DNA from: an uncultured Porphyromonadaceae bacterium
GTDB lineage: Bacteria; Bacteroidota; Bacteroidia; Bacteroidales; Barnesiellaceae
DNA length: 64,000 nucleotides
NCBI GenBank assembly: GCA_900538555.1
Contig: UPYI01000019.1
Location: 1-64,000 of the forward strand
Direction: 5' to 3'
In this document: piece by piece, positions 43,499 to 52,274 of the stretch
Position numbering within the stretch: the first letter of the stretch is position 1
Layout of the letters: each line of letters begins with the position of its first letter
The notes under the pieces: model-generated
What the model saw: the letters and a program-made list of their open reading frames with translations, nothing else
Told to the model about the DNA's origin: nothing
Databases searched by the model: none
Program-made: the position numbers and the translations under genes

Positions 43499-44800
43499 TT
43501 ATCGGATGCGCAGGAAACTGTATCCGAAACGTTCACAAGCCGCCCGTTCCAACTCTTCGCGTGCAGCCGGATCGGCAATGGCTATCAATGCTTTCGCCCG
43601 TTGAGCCAAATCTTTTCCCCGCAAGAATGCGATACCGTGTTCGGTAACGATATATTGTGCTTGTGCCCGGGTCGTGACCACCCCTGCTCCGGGTTTCAGC
43701 ACCGGTACGATCTTCGATATACCTTTTGCCGAAGCGGCAGTCATGGCAATAAATGTCTTGCCACCTTCCGACAAAGAACCTCCGTACATGAAATCGTGTT
43801 GTCCGCCCACACCGGAGAACATCCGTGTCCCGATAGAATCGGCACAAATCTGCCCCGTAAGGTCAATCTCCAAAGCCGAATTGATCGCCATTACTTTTGG
43901 GTTCTGCATAATCCGGAACGGGAAATTGGTCCATGCGACATCTTTCACGACAATGTCCTCGTTGTAGTTCATATAATCGTACAAGCGTTGCGAACCCAAT
44001 GCCAGCGAAGCTACGGATTTGCCGGGGAGCACTTTTTTAAGCCGGTTGTTAATCACCCCGCTCTGGATCAACGGTACTACGCCGTCGGTCATGGCTTCGG
44101 TATGCAATCCCAGATCCTTGTGCGAAGTCAAAGCGGAAAGTACGGCATTGGGGATGCCGCCGACCCCGATCTGCAACGTCGCGCCGTCGGGAATCTGTTC
44201 GGCGATATAACGTCCTATTTTTTGCTCCTTTTCATCGGGAACGGCTATCGGCAACGTAACCAACGGTTCGTCTACCTCCACACATGCGTCGATCCGGGAA
44301 ATATGAATCAACGCATCGCCATACGAGAACGGCATCTGCTTATTGACTTGGGCTATGATCACCCGCGAACATTCGACTGCCGAAACAGCCAGATCGGCAG
44401 AGATGCCATAACTACAATACCCCTCTTCGTTGGGAGGAGAGACATTCAGGAAGGTAACGTCGAGCGGCACAAGTCCATCCCGGAAGAAAGAAGGTATTTC
44501 GCCCAAGAAACCCGGAATGCACTGTCCTTCGCCTCGTCCGATAGCGTCGCGCACACTGTTGGCAATGAAGAGACTGATCGGGAAAAACGCTTCGCGATAC
44601 TCACTCCGGCAATAAGGGGCTTCGCGCCGTCCGATAGCAAAACCGGAATAGACTTCCACGCCCCGCAACTCTCCCGCCCGATCAGCCAAAGCATCGCACA
44701 ATACTTCGGGAATGGAGGTACTGCCTTGTATATATATGCGGTCGTGCGACTTGACCAACTTCACCGCATCGGCGGCTGTCATGTATTTGGCTTCAAACAT
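43499..44800 (-). CDS. Acetyl-CoA hydrolase/CoA-transferase family protein
   Basis: 433 residues. LQIGVGGIPNAVLSAL and YIVTEHGIAFLRGKDLAQRA are signatures of the 4-hydroxybutyrate/acetate CoA-transferase family. The ATG at 44800 (MFEAKYMTAADAV) is preferred to a TTG at 44809. It lies 5 bp after the aminotransferase. In this operon it would move CoA from an aryl-acetyl-CoA or branched acyl-CoA to acetate or similar, releasing the free acid. The true substrate is not shown by the sequence. Confidence 0.87.
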   Translation of the reverse strand: MFEAKYMTAADAVKLVKSHDRIYIQGSTSIPEVLCDALADRAGELRGVEVYSGFAIGRREAPYCRSEYREAFFPISLFIANSVRDAIGRGEGQCIPGFLGEIPSFFRDGLVPLDVTFLNVSPPNEEGYCSYGISADLAVSAVECSRVIIAQVNKQMPFSYGDALIHISRIDACVEVDEPLVTLPIAVPDEKEQKIGRYIAEQIPDGATLQIGVGGIPNAVLSALTSHKDLGLHTEAMTDGVVPLIQSGVINNRLKKVLPGKSVASLALGSQRLYDYMNYNEDIVVKDVAWTNFPFRIMQNPKVMAINSALEIDLTGQICADSIGTRMFSGVGGQHDFMYGGSLSEGGKTFIAMTAASAKGISKIVPVLKPGAGVVTTRAQAQYIVTEHGIAFLRGKDLAQRAKALIAIADPAAREELERAACERFGYSFLRIR

Positions 44801-44805
44801 AGCAA

Positions 44806-46116
44806 TCAAATTGGATGGTTCGTATTAAATATGCGCAACCGTTCTTCGAGCAGCGGGTAGTCGGCTTCCGTCACCACAGAAGTACAGATCCGGATTCCTT
44901 CCTGCCAACTTCCGGTCGTACTCAACGAAATCGCCGAGATGCCGTAATTGAGCAGGTTCGCCAACAGTTCGTCGCCCGTAAATCCGCGTCTGCCGATCGT
45001 AAAGAAAAAACCGTCGCTGATATCGGTATCGAGGTCCTTATCGTAAACGACATGGAACCCGTTTCGCAAAAATATTTCTTTCAGCCGCTTTGCCCTATCG
45101 GCATACAGCCGGGTCTGCTCCACAAAATTCAGATTACCGGCACAAGCGGCTTCGTACATCGCTGCCAAAGCGTATTGTGCAGAGTGCGTCACCCCCGACG
45201 ACAAGGCATAGAGTATGGTGTACACTAATGCTCCTCCCACCGTAGCCATGCCCATAGTCTGGCGCAGATAGGGATATTCGCGTCGATAAAGGGCATCGGA
45301 TACCGCCAAAACGGCAATACGTTCGCCGGCATAGCTGAATATCTTCGACGCAGATAGCATCAAGATATAATTATCGGTATAGCGGGCTACCGTAGCTTGG
45401 AACGGAAGCGTAAACGGCTGGCTGAGATCGCGACGGAAGTCCATACCGAGATAAGCCAAATCTTCTATGACAACCGTATCGTAGCGGGTAGCCAATGTGC
45501 CGATACATTCCAGCTCCTGTTCGGTGAGGCATACCCACGAAGGGTTGTTGGGGTTGGAATAGATAATCGCCGCTACATTGCCCTGCGACAATATGGAATC
45601 GAGTTGTGCATACAATTTGTCGCCCCGGTAACCGTACACATCGAAATCCTGCCTTTTATATCCCAATATCTTGCTTTGCAACGGCTGTACCGAGAATCCG
45701 GGGTTAATGAACAGAATCGTATCCCGTTCTTCCCGCAAATGGCGGCAGAGCATAAACGATGCAAAAGAACCCATCATCGACCCGACTGTCGGAATGCAAC
45801 CTTCGGGAGCAACCTCTATATCGAGAAACGCTTTGATAAAACGCGAAGCCGCCGATTTCAGTTCGGGAATACCGTTGATATTGGGATAAACGGAAGCGAC
45901 ACCGCTGTCTAATGCCGCTTTCTGGGCGGCGATGCCGATCTGCGACGCCGGCAATCCGGGCGATCCCAACTCGAAATGAACGAACCGTTGCCCGGTCTGT
46001 GCCTCCAAGTGTTTCGATACGGTAACGGTCTGACGTATGGTGGCTTTACTGATGTGGTCGATATGCATATCGGCAAGAACCGCATCGACCAACTCCTGTT
46101 TAAACGGAATCTCCAT
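44806..46116 (-). CDS. PLP-dependent aminotransferase (class I)
   Basis: 436 residues. The PLP lysine is in LSASKIFSYAGERIAVL; IIYSNPNNPSWVCLTEQELE and VVIEDLAYLGMD hold cofactor contacts. Alternative-length class I enzyme, larger than AspC. By position, with indolepyruvate oxidoreductase genes on one side and a CoA-transferase on the other, it probably converts aromatic amino acids to aryl-pyruvates. The sequence alone does not fix the substrate. Confidence 0.88.
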   Translation of the reverse strand: MEIPFKQELVDAVLADMHIDHISKATIRQTVTVSKHLEAQTGQRFVHFELGSPGLPASQIGIAAQKAALDSGVASVYPNINGIPELKSAASRFIKAFLDIEVAPEGCIPTVGSMMGSFASFMLCRHLREERDTILFINPGFSVQPLQSKILGYKRQDFDVYGYRGDKLYAQLDSILSQGNVAAIIYSNPNNPSWVCLTEQELECIGTLATRYDTVVIEDLAYLGMDFRRDLSQPFTLPFQATVARYTDNYILMLSASKIFSYAGERIAVLAVSDALYRREYPYLRQTMGMATVGGALVYTILYALSSGVTHSAQYALAAMYEAACAGNLNFVEQTRLYADRAKRLKEIFLRNGFHVVYDKDLDTDISDGFFFTIGRRGFTGDELLANLLNYGISAISLSTTGSWQEGIRICTSVVTEADYPLLEERLRIFNTNHPI

Positions 46117-46119
46117 AAC

Positions 46120-46704
46120 TCAACCGATATTTTTTTGTGCAAAATCCAAGCCGGCTCTGAATGCGGCAATGTTCATCTCTACAATCTGTTCGCCCTTCCG
46201 GGAGAAAATGGAACGGATGCCCTCCTCCAATTTTTCAGGTTCTATGCCTAAGAACGGGGCGGCGGCTCCCAACAGAACGATGTTCGACGCACGGGGCGAT
46301 GCTACCGACTTGGCTATCGCATCGACATCGAGAGCGATGACATGAGGCAGTGCAGCGAGGGCTTCGCGCAATTTCGCCTCATCGGGATAATTGTCGATAT
46401 TGACGAACGGCACGGTATTGGTTATGATCCATCCCTCTTTCGACAGGTACGGCAAATAACGCAAGGCTTCCATCGGTTCGAGTGAAATCACCAGATCGGC
46501 TTTTCCGAGAGGTATCAGGTCGGAACTGATCGGAGTGGAACTGAGGCGCAAATTGGATTGCACATCCCCTCCACGCTGGCTCATTCCGTGCACTTCGGCT
46601 TGTTTGATATAAAGTCCTTCGTCGATAGCGGCGGCTCCTATAATGGTGGCGATAGAGAGGATGCCTTGTCCTCCCACGCCCGAAAGTATAATGTCGGTAC
46701 GCAT
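46120..46704 (-). CDS. iorB: Indolepyruvate oxidoreductase beta subunit
   Basis: 194 residues from MRTDIILSGVGGQGILSIATI; the frame is open to 46797 but that would overlap iorA. GVGGQGILS is the gamma-type domain motif of 2-oxoacid:ferredoxin oxidoreductases; EVHGMSQRGGDVQSNLRLS is also conserved. With IorA it oxidises aryl-pyruvates to aryl-acetyl-CoA and reduces ferredoxin. 4 bp after iorA, 3 bp before the aminotransferase. Confidence 0.9.
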   Translation of the reverse strand: MRTDIILSGVGGQGILSIATIIGAAAIDEGLYIKQAEVHGMSQRGGDVQSNLRLSSTPISSDLIPLGKADLVISLEPMEALRYLPYLSKEGWIITNTVPFVNIDNYPDEAKLREALAALPHVIALDVDAIAKSVASPRASNIVLLGAAAPFLGIEPEKLEEGIRSIFSRKGEQIVEMNIAAFRAGLDFAQKNIG

Positions 46705-46708
46705 GGTA

Positions 46709-48304
46709 TTACGATTTTTTATTGTGACGTCTTGCTGTTTGAATGCACTCTCTTCGCGGAATAATGACCGACACTCCGTGATAAGCAATCTCTTCACGGA
46801 TCATCTGCTTCATCTCTTCCATATTTTTTGCCAACGGAACGACCACCCGGATATGTTCGGGCTCGACGCCGATCCCCTTGCAAATCTGTTCGAGGCGACC
46901 TGTTCCCGCCGAATCCTGACCACCGGTCATACCAGTCGTAAGGTTATCGGAAATGATGACAGTAATATCCGATTTTTCGTTTACCGCATCGAGCAGCCCC
47001 GTCATGCCCGAATGTGTAAATGTAGAATCACCGATCACCGCTACCGACGGATATTGTCCGGCATCTGCCGCTCCTTTCGCCATCGTGATCGAAGCTCCCA
47101 TATCCACCACCGAATGGATTGCTTTATACGGAGGCAGGAACCCGAGCGTATAACAGCCTATATCGCTGAACACACGGCAATCGTCAAATTCGCGAGCCAC
47201 CTCGTTGAGAGCGGTGTACATGTCGCGATGCCCGCAACCGACACAAAGAGCCGGCGGACGCGACACTACCAGTTGCGACGGTTCGAACACTTCGTCGCTA
47301 TCCAAAGCCAACGCCCGGCGGATATTATCGGGTGTCAGTTCTCCGGTGCGGGGTACATCGCCCGTCAGACGTCCTTTGATTTCCAATTTTTCGGAAGGCA
47401 GAACTCCCCGCAACTGTTCTTCGATAAACGGTTGCCCGTCTTCCAACACCAAAACAGTTTCGCAAACTGCCGCCATACGGCGTATCTTTTCTACGGGCAA
47501 CGGATATTGCGATATTTTCAGCACATCGAACGGGGCGCCATCGGGATAGTGTTCCATCAGATAATTATAGGCTATGCCCGAAGCAACCACTCCGATACGG
47601 CGATCTGTCCCTTCGGCATACACGTTATGAACCGATTGTTCCGCCTCCATCAGGAAATCGGACTGATGTGCCACCAATTCATTGTTCCGCACACGCGCCA
47701 CAGCCGGCATCAATACCCACTGACGCGGATTGGACGGATAGTTCATCGCATTAGGTTCGCGTACCGCTCCGGTCTTCACGACGGCACGGGAGTGCGCCAA
47801 GCGGGTAACGACACGCATCAATACGGGAATTTTATATTTTTCGGAAAGATCGAACGCTTCGCCTATCATATCGTACGCCTCCTGCTGGGTAGAAGGCTCG
47901 AAAATAGGCACCATCGCAAATTTGCCGTAGAAGCGAGAATCCTGTTCGTTCTGCGAAGAGTGCATAGAGGGATCGTCGGCGGCAATCACGACCAGTCCGC
48001 CATTCGTACCGGTCATTGCCGAATTGACAAATGCATCGGCAGCGACATTCATACCTACATGTTTCATACACACCATCGCCCGTTTACCCATATAGGACAT
48101 TCCGAGCGCAGCTTCCATCGCTGTCTTTTCATTACACGACCATTGGCAATGGATACCGCGTTCAGCCGCCAACGGATCGGATTGTATAAATTCGGTAATC
48201 TCGGTAGACGGAGTGCCGGGATAGGCATAAACTCCGGAAAGGCCGGCATGAATCGCACCTAATGCGATCGCCTCATCGCCTAAAAGCAATTTCGTGTTTT
48301 TCAT
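46709..48304 (-). CDS. iorA: Indolepyruvate oxidoreductase alpha subunit (TPP-dependent)
   Basis: 531 residues. The N-terminal half has the YAYPGTPSTEITEF and EKTAMEAALGMSYMGKRAMV blocks of the alpha domain; the C-terminal half has CVGCGHRDMY and the TPP-binding GDSTFTHSGMTGLLDAV...SDN. IorA of archaea and many other bacteria ends in a ferredoxin-like domain with two 4Fe-4S clusters; here it stops just past the TPP domain, so the clusters must be elsewhere or arranged differently. First gene of the four-gene operon; its promoter is at 48414-48444, with a repeat element in the leader. Confidence 0.92.
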   Translation of the reverse strand: MKNTKLLLGDEAIALGAIHAGLSGVYAYPGTPSTEITEFIQSDPLAAERGIHCQWSCNEKTAMEAALGMSYMGKRAMVCMKHVGMNVAADAFVNSAMTGTNGGLVVIAADDPSMHSSQNEQDSRFYGKFAMVPIFEPSTQQEAYDMIGEAFDLSEKYKIPVLMRVVTRLAHSRAVVKTGAVREPNAMNYPSNPRQWVLMPAVARVRNNELVAHQSDFLMEAEQSVHNVYAEGTDRRIGVVASGIAYNYLMEHYPDGAPFDVLKISQYPLPVEKIRRMAAVCETVLVLEDGQPFIEEQLRGVLPSEKLEIKGRLTGDVPRTGELTPDNIRRALALDSDEVFEPSQLVVSRPPALCVGCGHRDMYTALNEVAREFDDCRVFSDIGCYTLGFLPPYKAIHSVVDMGASITMAKGAADAGQYPSVAVIGDSTFTHSGMTGLLDAVNEKSDITVIISDNLTTGMTGGQDSAGTGRLEQICKGIGVEPEHIRVVVPLAKNMEEMKQMIREEIAYHGVSVIIPRRECIQTARRHNKKS

Positions 48305-48326
48305 ATATTTTCGCGTTTTGAGGTCT

Positions 48327-48410
48327 TTACAAATATGGGGAAAGGCAAGGGCAAGAGCAAATGGGAAACGAAGTTTTACGATTTGATTATGCCGAGCCGT
48401 CTCCTATATT
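48327..48410 (-). repeat. Diverged dispersed element in the iorA leader
   Basis: On the minus strand CGGCTCGGCATAATC, an inverted AATCGTAAAACTTCGTTT centre and GCTCTTGCCCTTGCC. It belongs to the subtype at 63841-64000. It lies between the iorA promoter and its start codon, so it would be in the 5' untranslated mRNA. Confidence 0.6.
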
Positions 48411-48413
48411 CTA

Positions 48414-48444
48414 CAAATATAGGAATTTATTTCATGATTCGCAA
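48414..48444 (-). promoter_or_regulatory. Promoter of the iorAB operon
   Basis: On the minus strand TTG (48442-48444), a 20-base spacer and TATATTTG (48414-48421). It gives a leader of roughly 100 bases containing the repeat. The region 48445-48640 holds no gene I can support. Confidence 0.72.
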
Positions 48445-48599
48445 TACTCAGCGCCGGAAGAAATAAAGACAGTATCCACAAAAAATCTTAAAAGAGAGAA
48501 CCATTGTCAAGCCCAGACGGATTAAGATGTAGATATATTCCCTTGTTTGTTGGCAAAATGACAGATCGTACCAACACAGGTTCCATCCCGGAATGCACT

Positions 48600-48680
48600 G
48601 CCGCACTACGGTTGCAACTCCGTTTATTATTCCGCCCGGAAGATTGGCAGTGCGGCAAAAATTCGTAATTTTGCCGCACT
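48600..48680 (+). promoter_or_regulatory. Promoter with three TGCCGCACT operator-like motifs
   Basis: TTGG (48644-48647), an 18-base spacer and TAATTTTG (48666-48673) make a promoter for the DUF4250 gene at 48694. The 9-mer TGCCGCACT occurs at 48600-48608 and 48672-48680, and inverted at 48649-48657. Two of them extend to a perfect 11-bp inverted repeat (48650-48660 and 48669-48679) which straddles the -7 box, as a repressor site would. Confidence 0.6.
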
Positions 48681-48693
48681 AAATTTTTTTGAA

Positions 48694-48870
48694 ATGAACT
48701 TACCAGAAGACCCGTTCATGTTACTGAGTTTCGTCAATATGAAATTACGTGATTTTTATCCGTCGCTCGACGAAATGTGCCGGAGTTTAGATATAGATCG
48801 CGATACGCTGATCGCCAAATTGCAGGCTGCCGGATTCGAATATAACGCAGAACAAAACAAATTCTGGTAA
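48694..48870 (+). CDS. DUF4250 family small protein
   Basis: 58 residues, MNLPEDPFMLLSFVNMKLRD at the start and EYNAEQNKFW at the end. The first part (PxDPxMLLSxVNxKLRDxY) and a helix-turn-helix-like DEMCRSLDIDRDTLIAKLQ match the DUF4250 family known from many gut bacteria. A short leader of about 14 bases follows the predicted transcription start. Function unknown; a small DNA-binding or adaptor role is speculation. Confidence 0.87.
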   Translation: MNLPEDPFMLLSFVNMKLRDFYPSLDEMCRSLDIDRDTLIAKLQAAGFEYNAEQNKFW

Positions 48871-48946
48871 ACCCGCCCCTCTTCGGGTGCCTTCCGGGAA
48901 AAGGTTTATTGCCTAATTGTTTTTAAATAAAGATAATGCCAAGAAA

Positions 48947-48978
48947 TTTGGTAAGGCATCGGAGTTCTATTATTTTTG
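48947..48978 (+). promoter_or_regulatory. Promoter of the AsmA-like gene
   Basis: TTTG (48947-48950), a 20-base spacer and TATTTTTG (48971-48978), complete match. The leader of about 155 bases contains the repeat element at 48979-49057 from its first bases on. Confidence 0.8.
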
Positions 48979-49057
48979 TAAAATAAACTGCAAGCCGAGT
49001 GCAGAAGCGGTCAAGTGAAAACTTGAACCGATTATGCCGAGGCGTAGCGTTTATTGA
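48979..49057 (-). repeat. Dispersed element in the AsmA leader
   Basis: Reverse-direction copy of the 32165-32236 element: ACTGCAAGCCGAGTGCAGAA, CGGTCAAGT/ACTTGAACCG, TATGCCGAGGCGTAGCGTTT. The first end continues directly from the -7 box, so promoter and element are joined. Nothing else recognisable in 49058-49139. Confidence 0.82.
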
Positions 49058-49139
49058 AAATTGAAATACAAAATAATATATCGGTAAATATCGTACCGGC
49101 ACTATTGCCGTTGTAACCATTTCATCGAACAAAGTTACT

Positions 49140-52100
49140 ATGAAATCATCCGTCAAGAAAGCGCTGAAAATTACAGCCATCACATTAGGGTCTTTTATCG
49201 TGCTTGCCACCGCCGTTATCGGCATTGTCATCTATTTCATATTCACTCCCGCCCGCATCACGCCGATCGTACGGAATGCCGCTAACGAAATGCTGGATGC
49301 CCGATTAGACGTGGAGAGTGTGGAACTGACATTCTTTTCAACTTTCCCCCAGTTCGGATTGAAAATCACGAACGGTCTATTGCTCTCCGAATCCAATTGT
49401 CAGAAATACGAAACCGCACAAGATTCACTGCTATCGTTTACCAATTGCTCCGTGACGGTAAATCCGATCGCATACCTGCTCGAAAATAAAATCTCTGTTC
49501 AAAACCTATCACTCGACAGTGCCTCGATATATGCCTACAAAGACAAAGAGGGTAAAGCGAACTGGGAGATTTTTCAATCGGACACGACAGTTGCAGAGGT
49601 AGACACCGTATCGTCATCTGCTCCGATGTTCGATGAAATCAGCATCCGCAAGGTACGTATCAAACATGCCAACATCATATTCAACGACCGAAGCACGGAT
49701 GTATATGCACGTATCGAAAAAGCCACGCTCCGTCTGGGTGTCACCCTGAACCGGGAAGGAGGGACGCTGAAACTGCGTTTCCGCAACAAGAATCTCCTGT
49801 TCTGGCAAAACGGAGAATTGCTGACAAACAAATTGTCCACATCGTTAAAGACCGACATCATACTCGACCGGGCAACCCGGAGCTGTACGTTGAAACGGGC
49901 AGATTTCAGCGTGAACGGAGTCAAACTGAATATCGACGGCACGTTTGTCCGCGATACCGTCGAACATGCCGTTCAAATGGATGTGCGCTACGGCGTACAT
50001 GCACCTTCGGTAGAAAAGGTGCTTGCCATGATACCGAACTCGATCGTAAAGCATAACGACATATCGGCTACCGGTTCGGTGAAAATCGAAGGTACCGTAC
50101 AAGGTGCATACGGAAAACAAATGCTGCCGATGGTCACCTTATGCCTGCAAATCGAAGAGGCTTCGGCACAATACAAAGGATTGCCGTACGGCATCGACCA
50201 CCTGTCGGCAGATTTCGATGCACAGGTGGATTTGATGCGGCAGCAGGAATCGTTCCTCGACTTAAAGATATTCAAATTGGAAGGTATGCACACCGAAGTA
50301 CTTGCCACAGCCAAAGCGACCGATTTATTCACCGACCCGCTGATCACGCTCAAAACCTGTTCAAAAATAGATCTGGATGCTCTGGCAAAGACTTTCCCAC
50401 TGCAAGAAGGTGTCAGCATCACCGGTAAGATAGATGCCGACCTGAACGCAAGATGCCGGTTGTCGGCAATCCGTAATCAGGACTTCGGACGTATCCAACT
50501 GTTCGGCGATCTGGATCTTTCAGAGTTCCGCCTCACCGATACGAACAAAGATTTCGACTTCACCAGCCATGCCCATTTCAAGTTCAGCGGCAAGGAGCGA
50601 TTGGAAGTGGCAGCTAACGTAGACCAGTTGGAACTGACCAGCCCGATGGCAAAAGGCAAACTCGAAGAGCTGGCGTTGCAAGCCTCTGCCGAAAAACCGC
50701 AGGACACACTGCAAATCGTTCCGGTAAAATGCTCGTTAGAATTGAAGAAACTGAGAGCCAAGATAGCAGACAGTACGTTTGTTTACAGCGGAAAAACAAA
50801 AGCGACCGTGCGCATCAGACCGCGGAAAGAAGATGCAAGCAAACCGATTATCCACCTGTCGCTGAAAACAGACTCGCTGTTCGGAAAAATGGACGGAATG
50901 AAAGCAAGCCTTAACTCGGGCGGCTTCAAACTGAGAATCGCCAAACAATCCGACTCGATCTGGAATCCGCGCGGAACCATCGCATTCGACCGGTTCTCAT
51001 TCTCTACGCCCCACTACGCCCTTCCTATCCGCGTGAAAAAAACCGAAGTAACACTCGGTAATAAAACGATAACCCTGAAAAATGCCTCCATACGCGCCGG
51101 ACGCTCCAACGTTGTGTTAAGCGGATCGATCAACAACCTGTATAAAGGTATCACAAAGGGCGAAATGATGAAAGGCAACTTAGACGTAAAATCGAAACGG
51201 ATCAATTGCAACCAACTTATCAATGCCATGGCATTCCCGCAGGACAGCGTACGAGCCGAAACCGATACGACTTCGACCGACTTGCGGCTGTTCGCCGTCC
51301 CGAAGAATATCGACTTCGAACTGAATACGGATATCAAGAAGGTTATTTTCGACAACATGGTGTTCGAGAACATCGTGGGTAAAGCCGAAGTAAAAGACCA
51401 ACATATTTATTTGGAAAACCTGCAATTAGGCACAATGGATGCACAGGTAAACACATCGATGATCTACCGTGCTACCAGCCAGCGTATGGGTTATACCGGC
51501 TTCGATCTGAAAGTTAAAGATATTAATATCGGACGGTTGGTTGAATTCGCACCATCGTTAGATACGATCGTACCGATGCTCCGCTCGTTCAAAGGGCGCG
51601 TCAATGTAGACGTGGCTGCCGAGGCAGTACTCGATTCCACCCTCACCATTCAGATCCCTACCCTACGCGCCGCCATGAATATCAAGGGCGACAGCCTCGT
51701 GCTGATGGACGGCGAGACCTTTGCCGAAATCTCCAAAATCCTGATGTTCAAAAACAAGAAAGAGAACATGTTCGACAGTATATCGGTCAATATCACCGTG
51801 AAAGACGGCAATGTGAACATCTATCCGTTCATTATCGAGATAGACCGTTACAAAGCCGCTGCCGGCGGACATCAGGATCTGGACATGAATTTCGACTACC
51901 ATGTCTCTATTCTGAAATCGCCGCTGCCCTTCAAAGCCGGAGTCAATATCAAAGGGAACCTCGACAAGATGAAGTTCGGCGTAGGCAAGGCGAAATATAA
52001 AGATGCGGTCACTCCGGCTGAAATTTTAAAAGTGGACAGTACCCGTATCAATATGAGTGAAGAGATCAGTCGTCATTTCAAAAACGCATCGAAACGGCGG

Positions 52101-52274
52101 GCTTGGGGCAACCGGGCTTTCGACCGCACACGTGATGCCGATAAGCTCATAAAGAAAAGACGCCTCCATACGGGAACCGATTCGAGCGAGGTAACGATAC
52201 ATCCCAGCATGATCGACACGACCCGTCTGAAACAGGCTCAGACGTTTAAACGGCGAACGACTTTGCCGGAATAG
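49140..52274 (+). CDS. AsmA-family protein
   Basis: 1044 residues. One membrane helix at about 10-33 (ITAITLGSFIVLATAVIGIVIYF), then a very long beta-rich periplasmic region typical of AsmA/TamB-like bridge proteins: ITPIVRNAANEMLDARLDVESVEL early and LDMNFDYHVSILKSPLPFKAGVNIKG near the end. AsmA proteins are thought to move lipids between the membranes. The last 37 bp overlap the convergent menE gene. The tail (residues ~950-1044) is basic with no fold I recognise. Confidence 0.9.
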   Translation: MKSSVKKALKITAITLGSFIVLATAVIGIVIYFIFTPARITPIVRNAANEMLDARLDVESVELTFFSTFPQFGLKITNGLLLSESNCQKYETAQDSLLSFTNCSVTVNPIAYLLENKISVQNLSLDSASIYAYKDKEGKANWEIFQSDTTVAEVDTVSSSAPMFDEISIRKVRIKHANIIFNDRSTDVYARIEKATLRLGVTLNREGGTLKLRFRNKNLLFWQNGELLTNKLSTSLKTDIILDRATRSCTLKRADFSVNGVKLNIDGTFVRDTVEHAVQMDVRYGVHAPSVEKVLAMIPNSIVKHNDISATGSVKIEGTVQGAYGKQMLPMVTLCLQIEEASAQYKGLPYGIDHLSADFDAQVDLMRQQESFLDLKIFKLEGMHTEVLATAKATDLFTDPLITLKTCSKIDLDALAKTFPLQEGVSITGKIDADLNARCRLSAIRNQDFGRIQLFGDLDLSEFRLTDTNKDFDFTSHAHFKFSGKERLEVAANVDQLELTSPMAKGKLEELALQASAEKPQDTLQIVPVKCSLELKKLRAKIADSTFVYSGKTKATVRIRPRKEDASKPIIHLSLKTDSLFGKMDGMKASLNSGGFKLRIAKQSDSIWNPRGTIAFDRFSFSTPHYALPIRVKKTEVTLGNKTITLKNASIRAGRSNVVLSGSINNLYKGITKGEMMKGNLDVKSKRINCNQLINAMAFPQDSVRAETDTTSTDLRLFAVPKNIDFELNTDIKKVIFDNMVFENIVGKAEVKDQHIYLENLQLGTMDAQVNTSMIYRATSQRMGYTGFDLKVKDINIGRLVEFAPSLDTIVPMLRSFKGRVNVDVAAEAVLDSTLTIQIPTLRAAMNIKGDSLVLMDGETFAEISKILMFKNKKENMFDSISVNITVKDGNVNIYPFIIEIDRYKAAAGGHQDLDMNFDYHVSILKSPLPFKAGVNIKGNLDKMKFGVGKAKYKDAVTPAEILKVDSTRINMSEEISRHFKNASKRRAWGNRAFDRTRDADKLIKKRRLHTGTDSSEVTIHPSMIDTTRLKQAQTFKRRTTLPE

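Noticed and set aside
46643..48262. 539-codon open frame antisense to iorA
   Set aside because: It mirrors the codon pattern of iorA, its translation is rich in Arg, His and Cys without any motif, and it has no promoter.
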